Below are positions 49,464-58,605 of a stretch of 64,000 nucleotides of DNA, piece by piece; position 1 is the stretch's first letter; each line of letters begins with the position of its first letter. Where the stretch lies: NCBI GenBank assembly GCA_934573855.1, contig CAKTMF010000008.1, forward strand, positions 74,107 to 138,106, read 5' to 3'. Position numbers and translations under genes: made by a program. The notes below the pieces were generated by a model. The model did no database searches. It worked only from the letters and a program-made list of their open reading frames with translations, and was not told where the DNA came from. The DNA is from an uncultured Oscillospiraceae bacterium. Its GTDB lineage: Bacteria > Bacillota > Clostridia > Oscillospirales > Oscillospiraceae.

Positions 49464-50285
49464 TCAGAGGGCGAATCTGCGTATCGCGGCCGCGACGCCG
49501 TTCTCGTCGTTGCCTGCGGTGACGAAGTCGGCCTCGGCCTTGAGCGCAGGGTCGGCGTTGGCCATCGCGACGCTCAGCCCTGCCGCGCGGAACATACCGA
49601 TGTCGTTCAGCCCGTCGCCGAACACCATCGTATCCCGGATGTCTATGCCGAGCTTTTCGCACAGCGAGCGCAGGGCCGCGCCCTTGTCGGAGGCTTTGGT
49701 GTTTATCTCTATGTTGCAGTAGATGGAGCTTGTGATGTTGTAGTCAGGGAACAGCTCAGGCATGATTTTGAGCTGTTCGAGCCGCTGCTGCGGGTCCATG
49801 AAGTAAAAGAGCAGCTTCTGCACGGGCTTGTGCCGCTCGACGAGCCAGCTGCGCAGGTCGTATACCGGCGTTCTCAGCTCCTTGAGCATTTTCAGGAAGT
49901 TAGGGTCGGTGATGAGCCGCGGGAGATCGTCGTATATGTCCTTGCTCATCCACGCAAGGTCGTCCGCGTAGCAGTCGTAGAAAATGCCGATGGACTCCGC
50001 GTAGTCGAGAAAGCGCATGGTCTCCTCAAAGGAGAGCGGGTACTCGCAGAGCTTGCGGTCCTCCAGCGCGTCGTACACGATCATGCCGTTGCAGAGAATG
50101 CTGTAGCGAAAATCCGGCCCCTTGAGTTCCTCGGGCAGACCGGGGTAGAGCCGCCCGGAGGCGGGGACGGTGAGTATGCCCTTGTCCGCAGCGGCCCTGA
50201 GAGCCGCGCGTGTCTCGGGCGTTATCTCCTTGCGCGAGGTGAGAAGAGTGCCGTCCAGATCAAACGCGATAAGCTTTATTGCCAT
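49464..50285 (-). CDS. Cof-type HAD-IIB phosphatase
   Basis: 273 residues: motif I IAFDLDGTLLTS, motif II PASGRLY, a large C2 cap, motif III Lys (KASDKGAALRSL) and motif IV FGDGLNDIGMF. These phosphatases act on sugar phosphates or related metabolites. The gene starts 3 nt after the LarA-like gene, so it belongs to that operon. It is the first of two Cof-type HADs in the 49-58 kb region, the other being at the end of tctA. Confidence 0.92.
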   Translation of the reverse strand: MAIKLIAFDLDGTLLTSRKEITPETRAALRAAADKGILTVPASGRLYPGLPEELKGPDFRYSILCNGMIVYDALEDRKLCEYPLSFEETMRFLDYAESIGIFYDCYADDLAWMSKDIYDDLPRLITDPNFLKMLKELRTPVYDLRSWLVERHKPVQKLLFYFMDPQQRLEQLKIMPELFPDYNITSSIYCNIEINTKASDKGAALRSLCEKLGIDIRDTMVFGDGLNDIGMFRAAGLSVAMANADPALKAEADFVTAGNDENGVAAAIRRFAL

Positions 50286-50288
50286 GCC

Positions 50289-51770
50289 TCATTCCTCCTG
50301 CGCGCAGCCGTTGGTGCCGTCGTAGTGCTGCCCCTTCATGCACAGGTGTACCGCGCCCAGCTTAAAGGTCTGCGGCAGGGCGAGTATGTTCGGCTCCGGC
50401 CCGGTGAATTTTTTCATCGCGTCGGCAAGAGCCTCCTCAAAGCTCGCGCGGGTCTTGAGTCCCATGCCCCGCGCTATCCCCGGCTCCTGCGCGCCGACGA
50501 TATAGATGGCGGCGGTGTTCATCTCGGCGATATGCCCGCAGCTCATCATGCTGAAGCCGTGGAACGGGTGGAACGCGCCGCCGAAGCGATACTTGCGGAT
50601 ATACTCCTCATTGGTGGCGAACAGCTCGCCGTAGCGCTCCATGTCGGGGAGCGTGTTCATGTAGTCATGCTGGAACATTTCGTAAAGCTCCCGCGCGTAG
50701 GGCCAGCGCTCGTCGTGGAAGTAGCCGTTGCAGACCGAGGAGCAGATAATGACGCAGTTATCCTTCAAAACGCGCTTGTGGCGGATGATCTGCGCGGAGA
50801 GCGCCTGCATCATCTGGATGGGGTTCGTCCCCATGCCGTTGCCGTAGTGGAAATCCTGCGGCATGCCGAAAACCATGATGTCGTACTTCTTCTCCGCCCA
50901 CTCGACATAGGTGCGCCTGTCCGCCACCTGCCACGAGACGGGCATCATCTCCTTCGCGTAGCCGGAGAATACCGCGATCTGACGGGAGAGGGTATCAAGA
51001 ACGGCGTCGCAGCAGAAGAACTTTCTGCCCATTTTTTCCTCCATGAACATGCCGATCTCGTCGAATTTCGAGCGCATGAGACTGTGGCCGGAGACGGGGG
51101 TATAGTCCGCGCGGTGCATGACGGAGGTGTTGTGGTGGGCCGCGATGGAGCGCCAGTGGGTGATACCCGTGGCGCAGTGCTTGTAGCCGCCGGAGTAGCC
51201 GCCGTAGGGGTTGCCCTGCGTGTGGCCGATGAGGATGGCAAGGTCGGCTTCAAATACGGCCTTGTTCATTATGACCCGGTCGCCGCGCGCAGTGCAGCCG
51301 AGATCGACGAGGGCGTCATAGTCCTCCGAGTCGTGGCTGGTTATCTGATTCGTGGGATAGAACTCTCCGAAAAGCTCGTCGCCGAGTATCTTCCGCGCCT
51401 CCTCGCGGCCCGTGCGGGGGTGGAGGCCGTTGGAGAAGAGCAGGAGGATATCCTTTTTCTCAACGCCGGCCGCGTACAGCTCCTCGAGCAGCACCCGGAT
51501 GGCGACCTTGCGGTGCGCGGTGGGCTGGACGCCGCCCTTTACTATGTCGGGAATGACAAAGACGACGCGGCTGCCCCTGCGGACAAGCTCGGATACGGGC
51601 GGCATGCCTATGGGGTGACGGACAGATTCGCGCGTGGCGGCAGAGAGGCTGTCCCAGTCCTGCGGCAGGCAGGGAGGATCCGCGACCGTGACGCCGGGGA
51701 TGAACACGTCCGTGCCGTCCGGAAGCTCGGCGCTCATAAGACCGCTGCCGTACTCAAGATCAAGCTTCAT
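50289..51770 (-). CDS. LarA-like (nickel-pincer lactate racemase family) protein
   Basis: 493 residues of the LarA/DUF2088 fold. FSNGLHPRTGREEARKILGDE matches the conserved His block and YSGGYKHCATGITHWRSIAAHHN contains the Lys that binds the nickel-pincer cofactor in LarA. LarA racemises lactate; homologues act on other 2-hydroxy acids. No larBCE cofactor genes lie in the window, so the cofactor would have to come from elsewhere. It overlaps the iron-dependent dehydrogenase gene by 4 nt. The neighbouring dehydrogenase and organic-acid transporter suggest a 2-hydroxy-acid substrate. Confidence 0.82.
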   Translation of the reverse strand: MKLDLEYGSGLMSAELPDGTDVFIPGVTVADPPCLPQDWDSLSAATRESVRHPIGMPPVSELVRRGSRVVFVIPDIVKGGVQPTAHRKVAIRVLLEELYAAGVEKKDILLLFSNGLHPRTGREEARKILGDELFGEFYPTNQITSHDSEDYDALVDLGCTARGDRVIMNKAVFEADLAILIGHTQGNPYGGYSGGYKHCATGITHWRSIAAHHNTSVMHRADYTPVSGHSLMRSKFDEIGMFMEEKMGRKFFCCDAVLDTLSRQIAVFSGYAKEMMPVSWQVADRRTYVEWAEKKYDIMVFGMPQDFHYGNGMGTNPIQMMQALSAQIIRHKRVLKDNCVIICSSVCNGYFHDERWPYARELYEMFQHDYMNTLPDMERYGELFATNEEYIRKYRFGGAFHPFHGFSMMSCGHIAEMNTAAIYIVGAQEPGIARGMGLKTRASFEEALADAMKKFTGPEPNILALPQTFKLGAVHLCMKGQHYDGTNGCAQEE

Positions 51771-52936
51771 ATATGCTCCTCTCTTTCTCTGCGGTCGAGG
51801 TGTCTTCTGCCCATATCGTCCGCGGCCCGGATGGCGTATTTCAGCGTCTGCTCGCTGACTGCAAACGGTTCGTGGTGGATGAGCGCGTTTTTGTTCACAG
51901 TGTGGTCGGCGATGATGTCAAGGTTTTCCTCCGTGCAGGCGATGCCGAGCTGGCCGAGGGTGACGGGGAGGTCGGTATCGTGGAGGAAGTCCATCAGCCC
52001 GTCAAGCTCCGCCTTCGGCGCGCCCTCAAGGACGAGCTGGCAGAGAAGGCCGAAGGCGACCTTTTCCCCGTGCAGCGACGCCTCGCCCCCGGGGACGGCG
52101 GAGAAGCCGGAATGAAACCCGTGGCCGCCGGCAAGGCCGCCGTTTATGAAGCCGAGACCGCTCAGAAGCACGTTCGCCTCTATCACGTTCTCCACGGCCT
52201 CGGTCACGGTCTTTGCCTTGACGGCATTGAGCGCGGCCACGGCTTCGCGCATGAGTATCTCGTAGCACTCTCTCGATACGGCCATGCCCGCGCGGCAGCG
52301 GCGGTATCCGCGGCCGACGCAGTTGGGCGTGTCTGAGCGCTCGCAGGCCAGCGCCTCGAACCATGTGGCGAGCGCATCGCCTATTCCGGCGGAGAATAGC
52401 CGCGCGGGCGCGTGGGCTATAATGTCGGAGTCCACCAGCACAAGCTCGGTGCTGCGGCGGGTGCGGCGGCCCTTTATATGTACGCCCTCCGGCGTGTATA
52501 TCGCCGCCCAGTCGGCGGCGGGCGCGTCGTTGGACGCGGAGGTCGGGGCGATGATACGGGGCAGGTCCGCCTCGTCCGCCACGAGCTTCGCCGTGTCGAG
52601 TACCTTTCCGCCGCCCACGCCGACGAGAAGGTCGCAGTCGCGGCCCTTCACCGCGGCCGCAAGCTCCGCCACCGCCTCCATGCAGGATTCGCCGGTAAAG
52701 CTCACGGTCTCATAGCTGCACCCGGCCCGGTCCTCCACGGCCTCGATCTGTGCGCACATCATGTCATAGATACCGCCGTCGATAAGAAACAGGAAGCGGC
52801 TGCCGTATTCGCTGCCGTAGCGGAACACGTTTTTGAACTCCCCCGGCCCCTGAATATAGCGCTGGGGACAGCCGAAGGCGCGCGAGGTGTCGGGCAGAAG
52901 CATACTGCCGCGGCTCATTCCGTCGTTGTGACTCAT
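51767..52936 (-). CDS. Iron-containing alcohol dehydrogenase family (glycerol dehydrogenase-like)
   Basis: 389 residues. The NAD-binding motif is LLVGVGGGKVLDTAK. Metal ligands are Asp in GIGDALATWFEA and His residues in LAGGHGFHSGF and ASLHGEKVAFG, the GldA pattern. It would oxidise a polyol or hydroxy compound. ATG at 52936 follows AGGAGGAGAACT. First gene of a three-gene unit (dehydrogenase, LarA-like, HAD) divergent from a LacI regulator. Confidence 0.9.
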   Translation of the reverse strand: MSHNDGMSRGSMLLPDTSRAFGCPQRYIQGPGEFKNVFRYGSEYGSRFLFLIDGGIYDMMCAQIEAVEDRAGCSYETVSFTGESCMEAVAELAAAVKGRDCDLLVGVGGGKVLDTAKLVADEADLPRIIAPTSASNDAPAADWAAIYTPEGVHIKGRRTRRSTELVLVDSDIIAHAPARLFSAGIGDALATWFEALACERSDTPNCVGRGYRRCRAGMAVSRECYEILMREAVAALNAVKAKTVTEAVENVIEANVLLSGLGFINGGLAGGHGFHSGFSAVPGGEASLHGEKVAFGLLCQLVLEGAPKAELDGLMDFLHDTDLPVTLGQLGIACTEENLDIIADHTVNKNALIHHEPFAVSEQTLKYAIRAADDMGRRHLDRREREEHI

Positions 52937-53031
52937 AGTTCTCCTCCTTTGTGCTGATGGTAAAGTTCCATTTTATCTATAAATAACATATCTTTCCCGC
53001 TTAGGCAATAGCAAAAACTTTTTCCCCCGTG

Positions 53032-53059
53032 TTGACAAGCGGCGCCGGCAGGTGATACT
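53032..53059 (+). promoter_or_regulatory. Possible promoter of the LacI gene
   Basis: TTGACA (53032-53037), 16-nt spacer, GATACT (53054-53059). The -10 is a weak match. Confidence 0.5.
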
Positions 53060-53110
53060 CTCTAATAGAATAAGCGCCGATCAGACGCGAAGGACGGCAG
53101 GTGAGCAGCA

Positions 53111-54175
53111 ATGGCGAAAAAGCGTGTAAAGGCAAAGGACGTGGCCGAGTGGGCCGGCGTTTCCCAGACCACGGTCTCGATGGTGCTGAATAACTACAGC
53201 AACGCGAGCATATCGGAGGAGACGCGCCAGCGCGTGTTCAAGGCATGCGAGGAGCTGGGCTACGTCGTGAGGAAGGCGGGCTTTCGCAGCGACGAGCAGT
53301 CGAGGATAATCCTGATGGTCTGCCCATCGTTCGACAATCAGCACTATGTCAAGGTACTCAACAGCGCCCAGCAGCGCGCCATAGAGCTGGGCTTCGAGCC
53401 GGTGGTGTTCTGCACCCAGCGCAAGGAGGCCGAGGAGGCGCGGCTCGTGGGTCTCTGCCGACAGCTGAACGTCAGCGGCGTACTCATGGCCTACAGTCCG
53501 TACAACAGCTCCGCCTACCGGCTTTTAAGCATGGAGGTGCCGCACGTCCTCATCTATGACAAGACCTTCAATACCAATACCAATATCATCGCGCTCGATA
53601 ACTACAAGATCGGCCAGATCATCGGCGAACACCTCATCGGCCTCGGCCACAAGCACATCGCCCATATCTCAAGGCAGCTCCACCGCACCCAGACCGCGCG
53701 CTACCGCCGTATCGAGGGCATACGCAGCGCCATGCAGGAGGCGGGGATAGACCCGGACAAGTACCTGAGAGTCTGCACGCTCGAGAGCGAGGGGCTTGAC
53801 AACACGCTCAGGGTGGAGGGCTACGAGACCGGGCTGCTCCTCGGGCGGCAGGCGCTGGAGCGCTACCCGGAGGTGACGGCCTTTTCCGCTACCAACGACA
53901 TCGTGGCCTTCGGCCTGCTCGACGCCATAAAAGAAATGGGGAAGAGCGTCCCCAAGGACTACTCGGTGTGCGGCTGCGACAATATTTCCATGACGGCCAT
54001 GCACCATATCGAGCTTACCACCGTCGACCCGTTCTCGTCCGAAAAGGGCAGGGACGCGATAGACGTTCTGGTAAAGCGTATCAGCATGCCCGAGAATTAC
54101 GGCGAGAGCTACACCCAGATAGAATACCCGCCCAAGCTGATAGTGCGGAAAACCACGGGGAAATGTCCCCGATAA
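53111..54175 (+). CDS. LacI-family transcriptional regulator
   Basis: 354 residues: an N-terminal helix-turn-helix (VKAKDVAEWAGVSQTTVSMVLN) and hinge helix, then a periplasmic-binding-protein-like effector domain with ALDNYKIGQIIGEHLIGLGHKHIAHI and AFSATNDIVAFGLLDAIKEMG. It lies between the divergent dehydrogenase/LarA-like unit and the tctCBA-sulfatase operon, so it is the likely local regulator of both. The effector is probably a small carbohydrate-like molecule. It has its own terminator, so the transporter operon starts separately. Confidence 0.93.
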   Translation: MAKKRVKAKDVAEWAGVSQTTVSMVLNNYSNASISEETRQRVFKACEELGYVVRKAGFRSDEQSRIILMVCPSFDNQHYVKVLNSAQQRAIELGFEPVVFCTQRKEAEEARLVGLCRQLNVSGVLMAYSPYNSSAYRLLSMEVPHVLIYDKTFNTNTNIIALDNYKIGQIIGEHLIGLGHKHIAHISRQLHRTQTARYRRIEGIRSAMQEAGIDPDKYLRVCTLESEGLDNTLRVEGYETGLLLGRQALERYPEVTAFSATNDIVAFGLLDAIKEMGKSVPKDYSVCGCDNISMTAMHHIELTTVDPFSSEKGRDAIDVLVKRISMPENYGESYTQIEYPPKLIVRKTTGKCPR

Positions 54176-54307
54176 GCCGTCAAAGCGGCCAAAGGCGCGG
54201 AGGATACGGTCTGCGTCGTTACGAAAATAACCAAATAAAATTTTGCAAAAAATTTTAGTAAATTGTTTAGTAGGCGGCTTCGACAATTTGATACGCTAAA
54301 TCAAACG

Positions 54308-54334
54308 GCAGAGGACTTGAGTCCTCTGCTTTTT
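54308..54334 (+). terminator. Terminator of the LacI gene
   Basis: Palindrome GCAGAGGACT-TG-AGTCCTCTGC (54308-54329) followed by TTTTT. AT-rich sequence on both sides (54236-54275 and 54345-54380) contains repeated TTTAGTA/TTTACTAAA words of unknown meaning. Confidence 0.85.
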
Positions 54335-54432
54335 GTTCAGGTTGACGAAAGTTTAATAAAGTTTACTAAAAAATTTACCAATTTGACCCGTTCAGTGCCG
54401 CGAGAGGCCTGTTTCAGCGGACTTCGGCGAGC

Positions 54433-54461
54433 TTGACGGAGCAAAAAATATATGATATATC
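54433..54461 (+). promoter_or_regulatory. Promoter of the tctCBA-sulfatase operon
   Basis: TTGACG (54433-54438), 17-nt spacer, TATATC (54456-54461) preceded by TGA, 75 nt before tctC. Confidence 0.6.
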
Positions 54462-54535
54462 TCGAATTGCACGAAGCCGGAGCGTTATTTTCCGGCAAAA
54501 AACGTTCAATCAAGTACAAAAAGGAGAAAGTGAAA

Positions 54536-55615
54536 ATGTCTAACACCAAGAAGATCCTTGCGCTGCTTCTCGCGCTGGTCATGGTCGCGTCCGCGCTGGC
54601 CGGCTGCGGCAACACCGCCGCTCCCGCAGAAGAGCCCGCACCCGCTGCCGACGCACCCGCCGACGCCGCTCCCGCAGAGGAAGCCGTCGCTGCCGAGCCC
54701 GGCTCCAAGCCCGAGGGCTACCCCTCCGGCAACACCGTCACCTTCATCTGCTCCTCCTCCGCAGGCTCCGCGACCGACGTCTCCGCCCGCGCTTTCGTTG
54801 ACTGCTTCAAGATCGACGGCGCAAACGTCGTTGTCGAGAACATCTCCGGCGGCCAGCAGACCGTCGGCACCACCGAGGCCGTCAACCGTCCCGCCGACGG
54901 CATGACCGTCGTCATGATGGCTCCCTCCGGCATGTTCGGCCAGCCCGCGATGAACCCCGACCTCGCATACAAGCTTGACGACCTGCGCATTCTTGCCAAC
55001 ATCGCTCCCGACTGCTACGCCATCGTCTGCGTCAAGCCCGGCAGCCCCCTCAGCAATGCTGACGACTTCATGGAATACATCCAGAACAACGAGTACACCT
55101 ACGGCGTTCCCAATATCGGCGGCTACGCCAACATCGGCTTCAACTACGCTCTCATGCAGCTTGACAAGGTCGGCCTCGGCACCGCTGTCGCATACGACGG
55201 TTCCCAGAACGTTCTCCAGGCTGTTCTCAACGGCGAGCTTGACTTCGCTCTGCTCGACGACAACTTCATCACCAGCTATGTCGACTCCGGTGAGCTGACC
55301 GCCGTCATGTGCATCGGCGAGGCCGAGTCCAAGCTCGTCTCCGCTCCCGCAATGAGCAGCTACGGCATCACCGGTCTTGCCGGTGTCGTCGGTATCAAGT
55401 GGCTCGCAGTCCGCGCCGATACCCCCGATGACATCTGCCAGTACCTCCGCGCTCAGGCCGTCGCGGCTATCGAGAGCGAGCAGTATCAGAACTTCCTCCA
55501 GACCGCAAACTACGGCACCATCGACACCATCTACACCGAGGAAGAGCTTGAGGTCATCAAGAACGAGACCCTCGAGGTCTACAAGCAGGTCCTGACCGCC
55601 ATCGGTCTCGCCTGA
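54536..55615 (+). CDS. tctC: Tripartite tricarboxylate transporter substrate-binding lipoprotein TctC
   Basis: 359 residues: lipoprotein signal (LLALVMVASALAGC), an Ala/Pro/Glu spacer and the TctC/Bug fold. FICSSSAGSATDVSARAF is the ligand-carboxylate-binding loop, followed by VVENISGGQQTVGT and NVLQAVLNGELDFAL. TTT systems import citrate and other organic acids. ATG at 54536 has AAGGAG upstream; the open frame before it has no lipoprotein features. It is first in the operon and followed by a hairpin likely to keep its level above the membrane subunits. Confidence 0.93.
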   Translation: MSNTKKILALLLALVMVASALAGCGNTAAPAEEPAPAADAPADAAPAEEAVAAEPGSKPEGYPSGNTVTFICSSSAGSATDVSARAFVDCFKIDGANVVVENISGGQQTVGTTEAVNRPADGMTVVMMAPSGMFGQPAMNPDLAYKLDDLRILANIAPDCYAIVCVKPGSPLSNADDFMEYIQNNEYTYGVPNIGGYANIGFNYALMQLDKVGLGTAVAYDGSQNVLQAVLNGELDFALLDDNFITSYVDSGELTAVMCIGEAESKLVSAPAMSSYGITGLAGVVGIKWLAVRADTPDDICQYLRAQAVAAIESEQYQNFLQTANYGTIDTIYTEEELEVIKNETLEVYKQVLTAIGLA

Positions 55616-55648
55616 GCCTCCCGCAAGTAACGGAAAAAGATAATGCGT

Positions 55649-55684
55649 ATCTGCGGCAACGGCTATGCCGTTGCCGCAGATTTT
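55649..55684 (+). terminator. Attenuator hairpin between tctC and tctB
   Basis: A 15-bp perfect stem (55649-55663 / 55667-55681), TAT loop and a short T-run. Partial termination here would favour the binding protein. Confidence 0.7.
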
Positions 55685-55716
55685 ATGTGCACAACTTCTG
55701 CAAATGAGGTATTTGA

Positions 55717-56217
55717 ATGAAGAATAAGAAAATCAAGGAAGATATGTTTGCCTACGGCGTAGTGCTTGCCGTGTCGCTGACAGCGATCTTCTATATCATC
55801 CCCACATGGATCACGGTCCCCAAGGCGGCCACAGGCGTTTTTACGCCGAGGACCTACCCCTACCTGTGCTTCATCGTTATCGCGATATGCAGCTTCATCG
55901 GCTATTTCCGTGCCATCATGAAATATGTTCTGGGCAAGAAAGCTGATCCCGACTTCATGAAGGGCGTCAAGACATGGAAGGAAATGGATAAAAAGGAAAG
56001 AATCGGCGTGCTGATGCCGTGGATATGCGCGGCGATGTGCGTTGCTTACGCGCTGCTCTTCAGCAACTGGGGCTTCATTCCCGCGACCGTCATCATCGCC
56101 CCGGTCATCCTGCTCGTCGTGGGCGACAAGAAGCCGATGCATTTTGTGTACGTCTATGCTTTCTGCGCGGTCATGTACGTTATTTTCAAATTCGTGCTTG
56201 GCGTGCGCCTGCCGTAA
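55717..56217 (+). CDS. tctB: Tripartite tricarboxylate transporter small membrane subunit TctB
   Basis: 166 residues with four transmembrane helices. Little sequence is conserved in TctB, but size, topology, the TGVFTPRTYPYLCFIVIAIC block and position between tctC and tctA identify it. TctB and TctA form the membrane complex that uses an ion gradient. Confidence 0.88.
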   Translation: MKNKKIKEDMFAYGVVLAVSLTAIFYIIPTWITVPKAATGVFTPRTYPYLCFIVIAICSFIGYFRAIMKYVLGKKADPDFMKGVKTWKEMDKKERIGVLMPWICAAMCVAYALLFSNWGFIPATVIIAPVILLVVGDKKPMHFVYVYAFCAVMYVIFKFVLGVRLP

Positions 56218-56230
56218 GTGAGGGAAGAAT

Positions 56231-57745
56231 ATGCTGTCAATTCTCAGTGAAATATTTACGCTCAACAATATCCTGATGATGTTCATCGGCGTTGCCGCCG
56301 GTATAATCATCGGCGTTCTGCCGGGTCTCGGCACGAACTTTGCCATAACCGTTCTGCTGACGATGACCTTCGGCATGAACGAGTACGCGGGCATTTACCT
56401 CCTGCTCGGCGCATACTGCGGCGCCATGTACGGCGGCTCCATCACCGCCATCCTCATCAACACCCCCGGCACCACGGGAGCAGTCCCCACGACCTTTGAC
56501 GGTTATCCTCTCGCCCAGCAGGGCAGAGCCGGCGACGCGCTCAATACCGCGCTGTACGCCTCCGTCGTTGGCGGCCTCGTCTCCGCCATCGCGCTGATGT
56601 TCTTCGCTCCCCAGCTCGCTAAGGTCGTTCTGCTCATCGCCTCTCCCGAGTATTTCTGCCTGTGCATTTTCGGCGTGTGCGCGGCGATAAGCATTGCCGG
56701 CGACAACAAGCTCAAGGGCATTATCTCCGCCATGATCGGCCTTCTGGTGGCGTCCGTCGGTATGGACCCCCACTTCGGCACCCAGCGCTTCGTTTTCGGC
56801 AACTATAAGCTGACCAGCGGCTTCAAGGCAGCCACCTGCATGCTGGGCGCATACGCTCTCAGCACCATCCTCATCAAGTGCCGCGAGGTGTATCTCACCG
56901 GCGGCGAGCAGGCCAACGGCGCCATAGAGTTCAAGAAGTCCAACATGAAGTTCATAGACATCTTCAAGCACTGGAAGACTCTGATTCGCTCCTCCGTTAT
57001 CGGCGTTATAATCGGCGCCATCCCCGGCACCGGCGGCGCCATCTCCGCAATGCTCTCCTACAACGAGGCGCGCCGCGCTTCCAAGCACCCCGAGAGATAC
57101 GGCCACGGTGAGATCGACGGCGTCGCGGCCAGCGAATGCGGCAACAATGCCGTTACCGGCGCGACCCTCATCCCGCTGCTGACAATGGGCATACCCGGCG
57201 ACAGCTGCATGGCGATACTCCTCGGCGCGCTGACCATGCAGGGCATAACCCCCGGCACCGCGCTCTTCAAGGAAGGCAGTATCTGGGTCTATGCCATCAT
57301 GGGCGGACTTATCATCATAAACATCCTCATGCTCATTCAGGGCAAGGTGTTCATCAAGCTCTTCGCGAACTGCGCGCGTATCCCCCAGACCATACTCATG
57401 CCGTGCATACTGGTCGTCTGCTGCATGGGCGCGTTCGCGCTCGGCGGCGGCAGTACCTACGAGATCTACGCAATGCTGGGCTTCGGCGTGCTGGGCTACC
57501 TCATGAAGCGCTTCGGCTTCCCCGTGCCTCCCATGACCATCGGCATAGTGCTGGGCTTCCTCATGGAGCAGAATCTGAGACGTACCTTCACCGTTTATAA
57601 CGACGACTGGACCGTATTCTTCCGCCGTCCCGTCTGCATAGTCATCCTCTTCATGAGCGTTCTGTTCATGTTCCTCCCCCAGATCAAGGCCATGATCGAC
57701 AAGAACAGAAAGAAAAAGGCCGTCGTTGCGGGAGCCGCTGAATGA
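56231..57745 (+). CDS. tctA: Tripartite tricarboxylate transporter large membrane subunit TctA
   Basis: 504 residues with about 12 transmembrane helices and the highly conserved TctA glycine-rich blocks: GVLPGLGTNFAITVLL, MYGGSITAILINTPGTTGAVPTTFDGYP and the mirrored GAIPGTGGAISAMLSYNEA with ASECGNNAVTGATLIPLLTMGIPGD. These paired loops form the ion/substrate path. It overlaps the following HAD gene by 4 nt. Confidence 0.95.
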   Translation: MLSILSEIFTLNNILMMFIGVAAGIIIGVLPGLGTNFAITVLLTMTFGMNEYAGIYLLLGAYCGAMYGGSITAILINTPGTTGAVPTTFDGYPLAQQGRAGDALNTALYASVVGGLVSAIALMFFAPQLAKVVLLIASPEYFCLCIFGVCAAISIAGDNKLKGIISAMIGLLVASVGMDPHFGTQRFVFGNYKLTSGFKAATCMLGAYALSTILIKCREVYLTGGEQANGAIEFKKSNMKFIDIFKHWKTLIRSSVIGVIIGAIPGTGGAISAMLSYNEARRASKHPERYGHGEIDGVAASECGNNAVTGATLIPLLTMGIPGDSCMAILLGALTMQGITPGTALFKEGSIWVYAIMGGLIIINILMLIQGKVFIKLFANCARIPQTILMPCILVVCCMGAFALGGGSTYEIYAMLGFGVLGYLMKRFGFPVPPMTIGIVLGFLMEQNLRRTFTVYNDDWTVFFRRPVCIVILFMSVLFMFLPQIKAMIDKNRKKKAVVAGAAE

Positions 57746-58584
57746 GCGGAAAGCTTGTCCGGCCGCAGATAATCGCGACAGACCTTGACGGGACGTCGCT
57801 CTACGACGGGATACACATGACGCCGCGTCTGTTCGACATGTTCTGCCGCGCACAGGCCAAGGGCGTGCAGGTGGTCATAGTCACCGGACGCAGCTCCGTG
57901 TACCTGCGTGAGATGGAAATGCCCGATTACCGCTACGCCGTGTGCAATAACGGCGTGATAGTGATGGACATGCTCGAGAACAAGCCGGTCTATAAAGACC
58001 TCTTCACTCCCGAGGAGGCCATTCTCGCCTGGGAGATCATCAAGCCCTACAACGCCTATATGGAGCTGGCGGTCGAGAACCGGCTCGTTATCGACGAACA
58101 CAGCCTGAGTATTTACCCGGGCTTTGACCCGCCGCTCCTGCCGCACATGCGCAAGTATATCGCCGAGGGAAAAATGACCGTGGTCGAGGACATGGACGCC
58201 TTCATCCGCGCCCACGCCGACGAGGTGGAGAAATTTACCATCCCACGCAACGGCTACGAGATAACCGAGGGGATAAGGCGCGACCTCGACGCGACGGGGC
58301 TGTTCCGCACCCGCGCCGCGGAGGATATCGACGTTATGATAATCCCAAAGCGCACCCACAAGGGCATGGCCCTGCTGGGGCTGGCGGACTATCTCGGTAT
58401 CCCTCACGAAGCGGTCTACGCCTTCGGCGACGGCGGGAACGACCTGCAAATGCTCAAGTCCGCCGGCTGCGGCGTGGCGATGGGCAACGCGCCCGATTTC
58501 GTGAAGGAGCAGGCGGACTATGTATGCGGCACCTGCGCGGAGGACGGGCTGGCCGAGTTTATTGAAAGTAATTTTGACATCTGA
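57742..58584 (+). CDS. Cof-type HAD-IIB phosphatase
   Basis: 280 residues: IIATDLDGTSLYDG (motif I), VTGRSSVYL (II), Lys in KRTHKGMALLGL (III) and FGDGGNDLQM (IV). Translationally coupled to tctA, so its substrate is probably derived from the imported acid. It is related to, but not closely similar in cap sequence to, the HAD at 49.5 kb. Confidence 0.92.
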   Translation: MSGKLVRPQIIATDLDGTSLYDGIHMTPRLFDMFCRAQAKGVQVVIVTGRSSVYLREMEMPDYRYAVCNNGVIVMDMLENKPVYKDLFTPEEAILAWEIIKPYNAYMELAVENRLVIDEHSLSIYPGFDPPLLPHMRKYIAEGKMTVVEDMDAFIRAHADEVEKFTIPRNGYEITEGIRRDLDATGLFRTRAAEDIDVMIIPKRTHKGMALLGLADYLGIPHEAVYAFGDGGNDLQMLKSAGCGVAMGNAPDFVKEQADYVCGTCAEDGLAEFIESNFDI

Positions 58585-58605
58585 TTGCTTTGGAAAGCGT
58601 AAGTT

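Noticed and set aside
49455..52115. 886-codon plus-strand frame opposite the HAD and LarA-like genes
   Set aside because: Low-complexity Arg/Val/His-rich product with no family features; a shadow of the genes on the minus strand.
54236..54380. Repeated TTTAGTA/TTTACTAAA words as LacI operators
   Set aside because: They lack the central CG symmetry usual for LacI operators and lie in generally AT-rich sequence.
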